Shown here piece by piece: positions 1-5,456 of a DNA stretch of 6,100 bases. The notes beneath the pieces are model-generated. The model worked only from the letters and a program-made list of their open reading frames with translations. It ran no database searches and was not told the origin of the DNA. The position numbers and the translations under genes were made by a program. How positions within the stretch are numbered: position 1 is the first letter of the stretch; the number at the start of each line of letters is the position of its first letter. Where the stretch lies: assembly GCA_001508835.1 (NCBI GenBank), contig LGFB01000086.1, positions 1 to 6,100 on the forward strand, written 5' to 3'. The DNA is from a bacterium 42_11. GTDB taxonomy: Bacteria > Synergistota > GBS-1.

Positions 1-402
1 TGGTAAAAAGATAATACCCTCCTTTTCACCTATACCAAGCTCCTTCTCGGAAGGAAGAAAAGCGTCAATTTCCTCCCCTGACAACCTGTAACTCCTAACC
101 ACTCCCTTAGAAGGTATAGACACACCAGCAGGGGCAATTATAACCTTCCTACCCTTTTCTAAAGCTTCTTCTCCCTTGTAGAAAGCTTTATACGATTTCC
201 CCTTTGCAACAAGAGTAACAACGATACCATCCTCAAGTTTTCTAACCTCGGAAAGGGTAACCGATATTAAGCCATCTAATCCGGGATTGAGATATATTAT
301 ATCCTCGACCTCAAGGCCCAACATAAGCAATCGCTCAGCTAAAGCTTCCGGAGATAACCCCACATTAACAAATTCATTAAGCCATTTAAAAGAAATTCTC
401 AT
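1..402 (-). CDS. pheT: Phenylalanyl-tRNA synthetase beta subunit, N-terminal part (cut by left edge)
   Basis: Beta chain of the alpha2-beta2 cytosolic enzyme that charges tRNA-Phe. Only the first 134 codons are present; the frame is open to base 1 and the gene continues beyond the window. The start MRISFKWLNEFV, followed by LSPEALAERLLMLGLEVEDI at about residues 16-35, is the typical PheT N-terminal module. The next part (about 40-134) aligns by eye with the OB-fold (EMAP II-like) tRNA-binding domain and ends with SEKELGIGEKEGIIFLP, as in standard PheT. The hallmark HPxADKL and V-CGAxN segments are missing or replaced (KLEDG, AFYKGEEA), so this domain is unusual. The ATG lies 12 nt after the pheS stop, with GGGGGA 7 nt upstream as ribosome binding site. 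It is the last visible gene of the infC operon. Identity rests on the N-terminal motif, length of match and position after pheS. Confidence 0.9.
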   Translation of the reverse strand, partial: MRISFKWLNEFVNVGLSPEALAERLLMLGLEVEDIIYLNPGLDGLISVTLSEVRKLEDGIVVTLVAKGKSYKAFYKGEEALEKGRKVIIAPAGVSIPSKGVVRSYRLSGEEIDAFLPSEKELGIGEKEGIIFLP

Positions 403-414
403 TCCGCTTCCCCC

Positions 415-1431
415 CTAAAATTGTTGCAAGAAACGGAGATCGTTCTCAAAAAATAACCTTATGTCATCTATACCATACTTAAGCATGGTTATCCTCTCAA
501 CTCCAAGACCAAAGGCAAATCCAACATACTTCCCGCTATCATACCCCACAGCTTTAAAAACCTCAGGGTGGACCATTCCCGCTCCTAAAATTTCAAGCCA
601 TCCCGTTCCCTTACAAACCACACAGCTTTCATCTTTTCCACCACATTTCACACACTCAACATCAACTTCCACACTTGGCTCGGTAAAGGGAAAATAACTC
701 GGTCTGAATCTAATTTTCCGTTTCCCACCAAATATTCTATTGGCAAACTCAGATAAAACTCCCTTAAGGTCTGCAAGTTTTACATCCTCATCAACAAGAA
801 GCCCTTCAACCTGGTGAAACATTGGAGAGTGTGTAGGGTCAGAATCCCTTCTATAAACTTTACCCGCAGATATGACCCTCAAAGGAGGTTTCCTTTTCTT
901 CATCGCCCTTATTTGTACTGGAGATGTATGGGTTCGCAAAAGAGCATTGTCAGTTATGTAAAAAGTATCGTGCATATCTCTCGCCGGGTGATCCTTAGGA
1001 ATATTCAACGCCTCGAAATTATAGTAATCAAGTTCAATTTCAGGCCCCTCCTCTAAGGAAAAGCCCATGTTCGAGAATATTTCTATTATTTCCCTTAAAA
1101 CTCTGTTTAAAGGGTGCAAACTCCCAATTTTAACGCGTCTTCCCGGAAGAGTAAAATCTACAAACCCCTCAAGCTCCCTCCTAAGCGCTTCGGCTTCTAA
1201 AATTTCCCTCTCCCTTTCCTTTATCTTCCATTCAATCCATTCCTTAAGCTCGTTCAAAAGTCTTCCCCTCTCCCTTCGTTCTTCCGGGGAGAGATTCTTA
1301 AATTCCTTAAAAGCGGCAGTTATTACTCCTTTTCTACCCACATACTTAGCTTTAACCTCATATAGAGTGGGGAGGCTTGAGGCCTCCCCAATATCCTTAA
1401 GGAAATCTTTTTTTACGTAATCCAAATTCAT
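415..1431 (-). CDS. pheS: Phenylalanyl-tRNA synthetase alpha subunit
   Basis: Catalytic subunit of PheRS, 338 residues, a normal family length. The N-terminal 85 or so residues form a charged helical region that in the family makes the tRNA-binding coiled coil. The class II core follows: HPL at 106-108, RTHTSPVQIR at 166-175, motif 2 GKVYRRDSDPTHSP at 190-203 with FHQVEG behind it, and motif 3 GFAFGLGVER at 304-313. Four cysteines in two CxxC pairs (260/263 and 270/273, ending in CKGTGWLEILGAGMVHP) look like a zinc site; such an insertion occurs in some bacterial PheS. I chose ATG 1431 because AGAGGG lies 7 nt upstream and the gene then begins 13 nt after the rplT stop. An in-frame ATG at 1458 would add nine residues and overlap rplT. 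It is co-transcribed with rplT and pheT. Confidence 0.97.
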   Translation of the reverse strand: MNLDYVKKDFLKDIGEASSLPTLYEVKAKYVGRKGVITAAFKEFKNLSPEERRERGRLLNELKEWIEWKIKEREREILEAEALRRELEGFVDFTLPGRRVKIGSLHPLNRVLREIIEIFSNMGFSLEEGPEIELDYYNFEALNIPKDHPARDMHDTFYITDNALLRTHTSPVQIRAMKKRKPPLRVISAGKVYRRDSDPTHSPMFHQVEGLLVDEDVKLADLKGVLSEFANRIFGGKRKIRFRPSYFPFTEPSVEVDVECVKCGGKDESCVVCKGTGWLEILGAGMVHPEVFKAVGYDSGKYVGFAFGLGVERITMLKYGIDDIRLFFENDLRFLQQF

Positions 1432-1444
1432 TCTCGATCCCTCT

Positions 1445-1804
1445 CTACGCAACCCCAAGGGATTCCTTAGCTACTTTTACAAGCTCCGAAAAAGAATCTC
1501 TGTCGTGAACAGCCAACTCTGCCAACATCTTCCTATTTATAGCTATACCAGCCTTCTTAAGCCCATTGATAAAGCGACTATACGTAAGACCCTCTTCCCT
1601 CGCAGCTGCATTTATCCTAGCTATCCATAACCTTCTGAAATCTCTCTTCCTTGCTTTTCTGTCTCTATAGGAATAACTTAAAGCCTTAAGCATTGCTTCA
1701 TGAGCTCTTCTAAAAACGTTCTTCTTCTGCCCATAGTAACCTTTCGTAAGCTTAAATAGCTTCTTTCTCCTACCTTTGCCAGAGCTTGCGTTTTTAACCC
1801 TCAT
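1445..1804 (-). CDS. rplT: 50S ribosomal protein L20
   Basis: Large-subunit protein needed for early 50S assembly; it binds 23S rRNA and in several bacteria also represses its own operon through the mRNA leader. The product has 119 residues, the usual size. It has the basic N-terminal extension with KLTKGYYG at 19-25, then the L20 signature [19 protein letters not shown] at about 52-70. [11 protein letters not shown] follows at 88-98 and an acidic helical end closes the protein. The ATG at 1804 is preferred: AGGGGTGA sits 5 nt upstream. A GTG nine bases earlier lies inside that Shine-Dalgarno and would add only three residues. It follows rpmI after 35 nt and precedes pheS by 13 nt. L20 is the likely regulator acting on the leader at about 2712-2551. 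Confidence 0.97.
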   Translation of the reverse strand: MRVKNASSGKGRRKKLFKLTKGYYGQKKNVFRRAHEAMLKALSYSYRDRKARKRDFRRLWIARINAAAREEGLTYSRFINGLKKAGIAINRKMLAELAVHDRDSFSELVKVAKESLGVA

Positions 1805-1839
1805 ATTCTTCACCCCTTTTCAAACAAAACAATCGGTTT

Positions 1840-2031
1840 TTACGCATAGGGAAGCATTTTCTTAACATTAAGAGCATCCCTACCGCTCAAATAGGCAGAC
1901 CTTCTAAGATGCCTTTTCCTCTTAGAACTTTTCTTCCTCAAGAGGTGGCTCCTACCTGTTCTCATATACTTGACTTTACCAGTAGCAGTTAATTTGAATC
2001 TACGTGCAATGCTTCTCCGAGTTTTCATCAT
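1840..2031 (-). CDS. rpmI: 50S ribosomal protein L35
   Basis: Small basic large-subunit protein of 63 residues. The family pattern is clear: MKTRRSIARRFKLTATGKVK, then RSHLLRKKSSKRKRHLR, and the terminal VKKMLPYA. The start is one of two adjacent ATG codons (2031 or 2028). AGGAGG, directly after the infC stop, lies 9 nt before the first and 12 nt before the second, so 2031 is preferred. It lies between infC (15 nt gap) and rplT (35 nt gap), the common infC-rpmI-rplT order. Some L35 proteins begin MPKMKT; here the N terminus is two residues shorter. Confidence 0.97.
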   Translation of the reverse strand: MMKTRRSIARRFKLTATGKVKYMRTGRSHLLRKKSSKRKRHLRRSAYLSGRDALNVKKMLPYA

Positions 2032-2046
2032 AATTACATCCCTCCT

Positions 2047-2550
2047 CTATTTTGGGGAAAGCATAACACTTATGGACCATCCTTCTGCCCTTGGACCCCA
2101 CTCCAGCCTACCAAGGTCTTTTGTTTCCTCTACAATTTTCATCAATATTCCTTTCCCATCCTCCGCATAACTCAACTCCCTGCCCCTAAAAATCATGGAA
2201 ACCTTAACTTTATAACCATCCTGGAGAAATTCCCTTATATTCTTAAGCTTGAACCTATAATCATGCTCCTCTATTTTAGGCCTCATCCTTATCTCCTTAA
2301 CCACCGCCCCCTTAGGTTTACTTTTCGATTGCTTCATCTTCTTTTTAAGCTCATAACGATACTTCCCATAATCCATAAGTCTACACACAGGTGGATCTGC
2401 TTCTGCAGCCACTTCAACAAGGTCCAACTGTTTCTCGTTCGCTATTCTAAGAGCTTCATCGAGATCTACGATTCCAATTTGTTTTCCATCTTCATCGATT
2501 AGCCGGACCTTTCTTGCCCTAATTTCCTCATTAATGCGATACTCCTTAAT
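2047..2550 (-). CDS. infC: Translation initiation factor IF-3, probable AUU start
   Basis: IF3 binds the 30S subunit, prevents premature joining of 50S and proofreads the start codon and initiator tRNA. With the ATT start the product has 167 residues, a normal length. The N domain runs to about residue 70 (EYRINEEIRARKVRLID at 3-19, LDLVEVA at 42-48). It closes with the family signature PPVCRLMDYGKYRYELKKK at 53-71. A basic linker (SKSKPKG) leads to the C domain with KEIRMRPKIEEHDY at 85-98, RGRELSY at 122-128 and a short C terminus. The frame is open upstream to an ATG at 2565, but that ATG has no Shine-Dalgarno. GGAGGTG (2557-2563) lies 6 nt before ATT 2548-2550, immediately ahead of the conserved KEYRINEE. 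Product identity is secure; the AUU start is a strong inference. Confidence 0.96.
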   Translation of the reverse strand: MKEYRINEEIRARKVRLIDEDGKQIGIVDLDEALRIANEKQLDLVEVAAEADPPVCRLMDYGKYRYELKKKMKQSKSKPKGAVVKEIRMRPKIEEHDYRFKLKNIREFLQDGYKVKVSMIFRGRELSYAEDGKGILMKIVEETKDLGRLEWGPRAEGWSISVMLSPK

Positions 2551-2556
2551 AACTAC

Positions 2557-2563
2557 CACCTCC
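2557..2563 (-). promoter_or_regulatory. Ribosome binding site that fixes the infC start at ATT
   Basis: On the mRNA strand GGAGGTG is a near-perfect anti-16S match. It is followed by six bases (GTAGTT) and then ATT at 2550-2548. No ATG, GTG or TTG lies at proper spacing downstream of it. The nearest upstream ATG (2565) overlaps the site itself and is preceded by AAGAACTTCT, which is not Shine-Dalgarno-like. Confidence 0.85.
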
Positions 2564-2582
2564 ATAGAAGTTCTTAAACTAT

Positions 2583-2617
2583 TAAAGGGCAGATAGGATA
2601 CACCTATCTGCCCTTTA
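2583..2617 (-). terminator. Attenuator hairpin before infC
   Basis: Perfect inverted repeat: on the plus strand the arm TAAAGGGCAGATAGG (2583-2597) and its exact complement at 2603-2617, with a 5-base loop. Read on the minus strand, the hairpin ends in CCCTTT and is followed by AATAGTTTAAG. The U-tract is therefore short and interrupted, weaker than a textbook intrinsic terminator. It lies 19 nt ahead of the infC Shine-Dalgarno and does not include it, so a role in stopping transcription fits better than direct blocking of the ribosome. Confidence 0.72.
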
Positions 2618-2683
2618 GCTTACTCTTATCTTGTACCCTGCAAGCTAGCTATTTTCAGCCACAGGGTGAGAGGCAGATAGATG
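2601..2683 (-). promoter_or_regulatory. Antiterminator pairing, alternative to the attenuator hairpin
   Basis: In the mRNA, CAUCUAUCUGCCU (plus-strand 2671-2683) is complementary to GGGCAGAUAGGUG (2601-2613). That gives 13 consecutive pairs, two of them G-U. The second segment is the 5' arm and part of the loop of the attenuator hairpin, so the two folds exclude each other. The near-copy CTATCTGCC occurs both at 2672-2680 and in the 3' arm of the hairpin, the usual sign of an evolved switch. The enclosed region contains the ACCCTG/CAGGGT stem. Confidence 0.7.
2616..2667 (-). promoter_or_regulatory. Central leader stem with possible pseudoknot
   Basis: ACCCUG (2667-2662) and CAGGGU (2640-2635) form a 6-bp stem closing a 21-base loop. 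The loop bases UAGCUUG (2647-2641) can pair with UAAGCUA (2622-2616), which lies beyond the stem: seven pairs, one G-U. This gives an H-type pseudoknot directly next to the attenuator hairpin. A pseudoknot is part of the E. coli L20 translational operator, so such a fold would make sense here. AGCTAGCT in the loop is self-complementary, so other pairings are possible. Confidence 0.45.
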
Positions 2684-2688
2684 CCCCT
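2669..2688 (-). promoter_or_regulatory. First leader hairpin (possible anti-antiterminator)
   Basis: In the mRNA AGGGGCA (2688-2682) pairs with UGCCUCU (2675-2669): seven pairs including one G-U, with a 6-base loop UCUAUC. The hairpin uses bases that would otherwise form the antiterminator, so its stabilisation would free the attenuator hairpin to form. It is the natural candidate for the regulated state, but this is inferred from pairing only. Confidence 0.5.
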
Positions 2689-2718
2689 TCTTAACGTTTT
2701 GCCCCATATTTTACTTGA

Positions 2719-2747
2719 AGTATATCATGAAAACATTGATAAGTAAA
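2719..2747 (-). promoter_or_regulatory. Extended -10 promoter of the infC operon
   Basis: On the minus strand: -35 TTTACT (2747-2742, 4 of 6 consensus), a 17-base spacer, and -10 TATACT (2724-2719, 5 of 6). TG one base before the -10 gives an extended -10 element. Transcription would start near 2712. The -35 box begins one base after the stop codon of the RluA-like gene, so the gap between the two transcription units is used fully as promoter plus leader. It is a sigma-70-type match found by eye. Confidence 0.75.
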
Positions 2748-2748
2748 G

Positions 2749-3552
2749 TCAAAACAGGATACTTAAAGCCCACCTAAAGTCGTCGGGTAACTCAGCCAAA
2801 ATCCGAACATACTCTTTAGTAAAAGGGTGTTCAAAAGATAGCTCTTCACAATGGATCATGGCACGTGGCACTTTCCTTACAAGTTCTTCCTTAATCTTGC
2901 CTCTCCTATATAACTTTTCCCCCACTACAGGATGACCGATCTGAGAAAGGTGAACCCTTATTTGATGTTTCCTACCAGTTAATATGCGAGCCTCCAAGAG
3001 TGAAGCTATCTTATTCCTTTTTAAAACCTTAAAAATGGAAAGAGCATCTCTTCCATAAACTGGAGAGCTAACACTAAACGAATCTCTTTCTATATTCCCT
3101 TCAGCTATTACCTTGTAAACTTTGACAATTTGTCTCTTCCTAAAAAGTTCTTTAAATTTTTCAAAAATACCTTCCTCCTTCGCAAACAAAACGGCTCCCG
3201 TTGTTTCGGAATCTAATCTATGAATAGCCCTAACCCTTTTCCCTTTCTTATTTAGAAGAGCTTCAAGACTATCGGGAGAGCCATTTGTCTGCAAAAAGGG
3301 AGGTTTTGAAACAGCAAGAATATAGTCATCTTCAAACAAAATATCATATGAAAGGTTGGGTTTCCCAAAAATAACCTCTACCACATTTCCCCATGAAAGG
3401 GAAAAATTTGCTTTAAAGATCCTTTCTTTATCAACATAAACCCAACCCCTATCTATAATCCTCTTTACCGCCCGTCCTGAAAGGCCAAGCTTTTCTTTTA
3501 AAAAAGACCTCAAAACAGAGGGTTGATCCACGGTAAACTTTAAAAAATCCAA
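2749..3552 (-). CDS. RluA-family pseudouridine synthase with S4 domain
   Basis: Isomerises selected uridines in RNA (rRNA or tRNA) to pseudouridine. The product has 267 residues. The N-terminal S4 RNA-binding domain spans about 12-60 (LRSFLKEKLGLSGRAVKRII then VYVDKE). The catalytic domain starts with DDYILAVSKP at 75-84. Motif II is HRLDSETTG at 111-119 with the nucleophile Asp114. KVYKVIAEG follows at 144-152, then TGRKHQIRVHLSQIGHPVVGE at 192-212, and AMIHCEELSFEHP and AELPDDF near the end. Usual motif II is HRLD-K/R-DTSG; the Ser after Asp is less common. The architecture is that of the RluC/RluD/YlyB group, but the target base cannot be told from sequence. The start is TTG, two bases after the thrS stop, with no good Shine-Dalgarno at normal distance, so translation is probably coupled to thrS. 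A GTG at 3531 is a poorer choice because it drops the conserved FTV lead-in. Confidence 0.9.
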   Translation of the reverse strand: MDFLKFTVDQPSVLRSFLKEKLGLSGRAVKRIIDRGWVYVDKERIFKANFSLSWGNVVEVIFGKPNLSYDILFEDDYILAVSKPPFLQTNGSPDSLEALLNKKGKRVRAIHRLDSETTGAVLFAKEEGIFEKFKELFRKRQIVKVYKVIAEGNIERDSFSVSSPVYGRDALSIFKVLKRNKIASLLEARILTGRKHQIRVHLSQIGHPVVGEKLYRRGKIKEELVRKVPRAMIHCEELSFEHPFTKEYVRILAELPDDFRWALSILF

Positions 3553-3554
3553 CT

Positions 3555-5441
3555 TTACTTAAAACTGTTCTTCCTTTCCTCTAACATTTTCAGAAACTCC
3601 TCTATGGTATAGCTACCTATATCTCCTTCCTTCCTTTCCCTAATCGAAACCCTACCCTCGTTTACTTCCTTGTCCCCTATTATAACCATATAAGGTACCT
3701 TCTCCAATTGAGCTCCTCTTATCTTGTATCCTAACTTTTCACTTCTATCGTCTAACTCCACCCTGTAATTTCTTTGAAGCAAAATCTCAAAAACTTTTTT
3801 AGCAAAAGGTATATGAGCCTCCCCAATCGTAAGTATTTTTACCTGAACGGGCGCAAGCCACAGGGGAAAAGCACCAGCATAATGCTCTATTAGTATACCA
3901 AAAAATCTCTCCAAGCTACCATAGATAACCCTGTGAAGCATAACCGGTCTATATCTTTCTCCATCAGGACCAACATAAGTCACATCGAACTTTTCAGGGA
4001 TAAGAAAGTCAAGCTGAATTGTCCCACACTGCCAGGTTCTTCCTATGCAATCTTTAAGAAGAAAATCTATTTTGGGACCATAAAATGCCCCTTCTCCTTC
4101 TCGTATACTGTAGGGTATTGAAAGCTCTTCCAGGGTATCCCTCAGAGCGTTAGTAGCTTTCTCCCATATCTCTTCAGGCCCCATAGCTTTTTCAGGTTTC
4201 GTGCTTAAAACAACAGAATAATCAAAACCGAAAATATCTTTATAGAAATGGTCAGCAAGCTTTATGATACTTTCTATTTCGCTTTTTATTTGATCAGGGG
4301 TGCAAAATATATGAGCATCATCTTGAGTAAAAGACCTAACTCTCATTAGCCCGTGGAGAACACCCGACCTTTCATGCCTATGAACTATTCCCAGCTCAGC
4401 TAAGCGAAGAGGTAAATCCCTATAACTTTTTATACCTTCCTTGAAAACAATAATAGCCCCTGGACAATTCATCGGCTTTACAGCATAATCCTTATCATCT
4501 ATTTTTGTAAAATACATGTTCTCCTTATAATGATCCCAGTGACCCGACCTTTCCCAAAGCTCCTTAGATAGAATGAGAGGCGTCCTAATCTCCTTATAAC
4601 CGGCTTTTCGGTGCTCTTTTCTCCAAAAATCTATAAGTTCGTTTAATATAATCATGCCCTTAGGGTGAAAGAATGGAAAACCTGGGCCTTCCTCATGAAG
4701 ACTAAAGAGATCAAGCTCCTTCCCTAACCTCCTGTGGTCCCTCTTTTTAGCTTCTTCAATTCTGGTTAAGTACTCTTCAAGAGCTTCTTTGGTCGGAAAA
4801 GCTGTACCGTAGATTCTCTGAAGCATTGGATTTTTTTCGTCTCCTCTCCAGTAAGCCCCTGCCACACTCAAAAGTTTGAAATGCTTAACATACCCCGCAG
4901 AAGGCAAATGAGGACCTGCACACAAATCCACAAACTCTCCCTGCTTATAAAAGCTAACATTCTCATCAGGTATCTCATCAAGCAATTCAAGCTTATAGGG
5001 TTCTTCTTTAAGAATCTCCCTGGCCTCAGCTTTAGTCTTAATCTCTCTTATTATTGGATAGTCCGCCTCTACTATTTTCTTCATTTCCTCTTCAATTCTC
5101 TCCAAGTCTTCAGGAGAAAACCCTTCAGGATAATCAAAATCGTAGTAAAAACCATTTTCTATCGCAGGCCCTATGCCTAACTTAACACTTGGGAACAACC
5201 TCTTTACAGCTTGAGCCATAACATGGGATGCTGTATGCCAAAAAGCCTTTTGAGAAAGGGGGTGAGAAAAGTCCAAAAACCTTACTTCACAATTTTCTAC
5301 CAAGGGGTAAGTGAGCTCCACTGTAGCTCCATTCACCTCTGCCATGAAAACATCCTTTAATCCTAACAACTTGGCCACATCAACAAGCGCAGTACCCTCG
5401 GGAATTTCCACCACTCGATCATTAACCTTTATTCGCAACAT
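3555..5441 (-). CDS. thrS: Threonyl-tRNA synthetase
   Basis: Charges tRNA-Thr in the cytosol; 628 residues, a full-length bacterial ThrRS. The TGS domain (1 to about 60) begins MLRIKVNDRVVEIPEGT. The editing domain that clears Ser-tRNA-Thr has HTASH (His69, His73) and CAGPH (Cys174, His178). The class II core has motif 1 near GYKEIRTP (281-288) and motif 2 in HRHERSG (354-360) through RSFTQDDAH. Motif 3 lies in YGSLERFFGILIEHYAGAFPLWLAP (507-531). The zinc ligands expected in the family are present as Cys326 (MNCPG), His377 (DDAH) and His503 (MLHR). The anticodon-binding domain fills 532-628. The start at ATG 5441 is chosen because AAGGAG lies 9 nt upstream; an ATG at 5450 would touch that site. 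It follows the glycosyltransferase by 15 nt, with no T-box or promoter between. No key residue is missing. Confidence 0.97.
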   Translation of the reverse strand: MLRIKVNDRVVEIPEGTALVDVAKLLGLKDVFMAEVNGATVELTYPLVENCEVRFLDFSHPLSQKAFWHTASHVMAQAVKRLFPSVKLGIGPAIENGFYYDFDYPEGFSPEDLERIEEEMKKIVEADYPIIREIKTKAEAREILKEEPYKLELLDEIPDENVSFYKQGEFVDLCAGPHLPSAGYVKHFKLLSVAGAYWRGDEKNPMLQRIYGTAFPTKEALEEYLTRIEEAKKRDHRRLGKELDLFSLHEEGPGFPFFHPKGMIILNELIDFWRKEHRKAGYKEIRTPLILSKELWERSGHWDHYKENMYFTKIDDKDYAVKPMNCPGAIIVFKEGIKSYRDLPLRLAELGIVHRHERSGVLHGLMRVRSFTQDDAHIFCTPDQIKSEIESIIKLADHFYKDIFGFDYSVVLSTKPEKAMGPEEIWEKATNALRDTLEELSIPYSIREGEGAFYGPKIDFLLKDCIGRTWQCGTIQLDFLIPEKFDVTYVGPDGERYRPVMLHRVIYGSLERFFGILIEHYAGAFPLWLAPVQVKILTIGEAHIPFAKKVFEILLQRNYRVELDDRSEKLGYKIRGAQLEKVPYMVIIGDKEVNEGRVSIRERKEGDIGSYTIEEFLKMLEERKNSFK

Positions 5442-5450
5442 TATCACCAT

Positions 5451-5456
5451 CTCCTT
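5451..5456 (-). promoter_or_regulatory. Ribosome binding site that decides the thrS start
   Basis: AAGGAG directly after the TAA of the upstream gene. The distance is 0 nt to ATG 5450, 3 nt to GTG 5447 and 9 nt to ATG 5441. Only the last is at a workable spacing, and it gives the usual TGS-domain N terminus. Confidence 0.75.

Larger units (their letters stand above)
2551..2712 (-). promoter_or_regulatory. Structured leader of the infC-rpmI-rplT-pheST mRNA (attenuator, L20-leader-like)
   Basis: This untranslated stretch of about 160 nt lies between the predicted transcription start and infC. In transcription order it holds a 7-bp hairpin (arms 2682-2688 and 2669-2675). A 6-bp stem follows (arms 2662-2667 and 2635-2640). 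Last comes a perfect 15-bp hairpin at 2583-2617, just before the infC ribosome binding site. A segment at 2671-2683 can pair with the 5' arm of the last hairpin (2601-2613), giving a mutually exclusive fold. infC operons in Firmicutes carry an L20-responsive leader with terminator and antiterminator, and the layout here fits that logic. Whether it belongs to the described L20-leader family or is a separate design cannot be settled by eye. The control ligand is inferred, not seen. Confidence 0.75.

Noticed and set aside
1432..1458. Upstream ATG extension of pheS by nine residues
   Set aside because: It overlaps the end of rplT by 14 bases and lacks a fitting ribosome binding site. ATG 1431 has AGAGGG 7 nt upstream and gives a family-typical N terminus.
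1805..1813. GTG start three codons upstream for rplT
   Set aside because: The GTG lies within the AGGGGTGA Shine-Dalgarno that serves ATG 1804.
1805..1839. Terminator-like hairpin (AAAAC/GTTTT) between rpmI and rplT
   Set aside because: Only five pairs, four of them A-U, and no U-tract of note; unlikely to stop transcription in a conserved operon.
2037..2042. ATG-TAA start-stop pair just before rpmI
   Set aside because: It sits within the Shine-Dalgarno spacer and has no spacing for its own ribosome binding site; most likely chance.
461..2502. Plus-strand open frames at 461-697, 814-1056, 1067-1420, 1970-2170 and 2263-2502
   Set aside because: They lie antisense to pheS, rpmI and infC, have low-complexity Ser/Pro/Leu/Phe-rich products, no recognisable motif and no convincing ribosome binding site.
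2551..2748. T-box riboswitch in the infC leader
   Set aside because: No AGGGTGGNACCGCG-type element or specifier stem on the minus strand; the similar AGGGTGAG is on the plus strand and is one arm of the ACCCTG stem.
2719..2752. TTGACT (2747-2752) as -35 box for the infC promoter
   Set aside because: It is closer to consensus but would be 22 bases from TATACT, too far; TTTACT at 17 bases fits.
3933..5180. Plus-strand open frames at 3933-4121 and 4881-5180
   Set aside because: Shadows of thrS, which is complete and conserved on the other strand.
5442..5450. ATG 5450 as thrS start
   Set aside because: It directly abuts AAGGAG, with no spacing; ATG 5441 is 9 nt away and matches the TGS N terminus.
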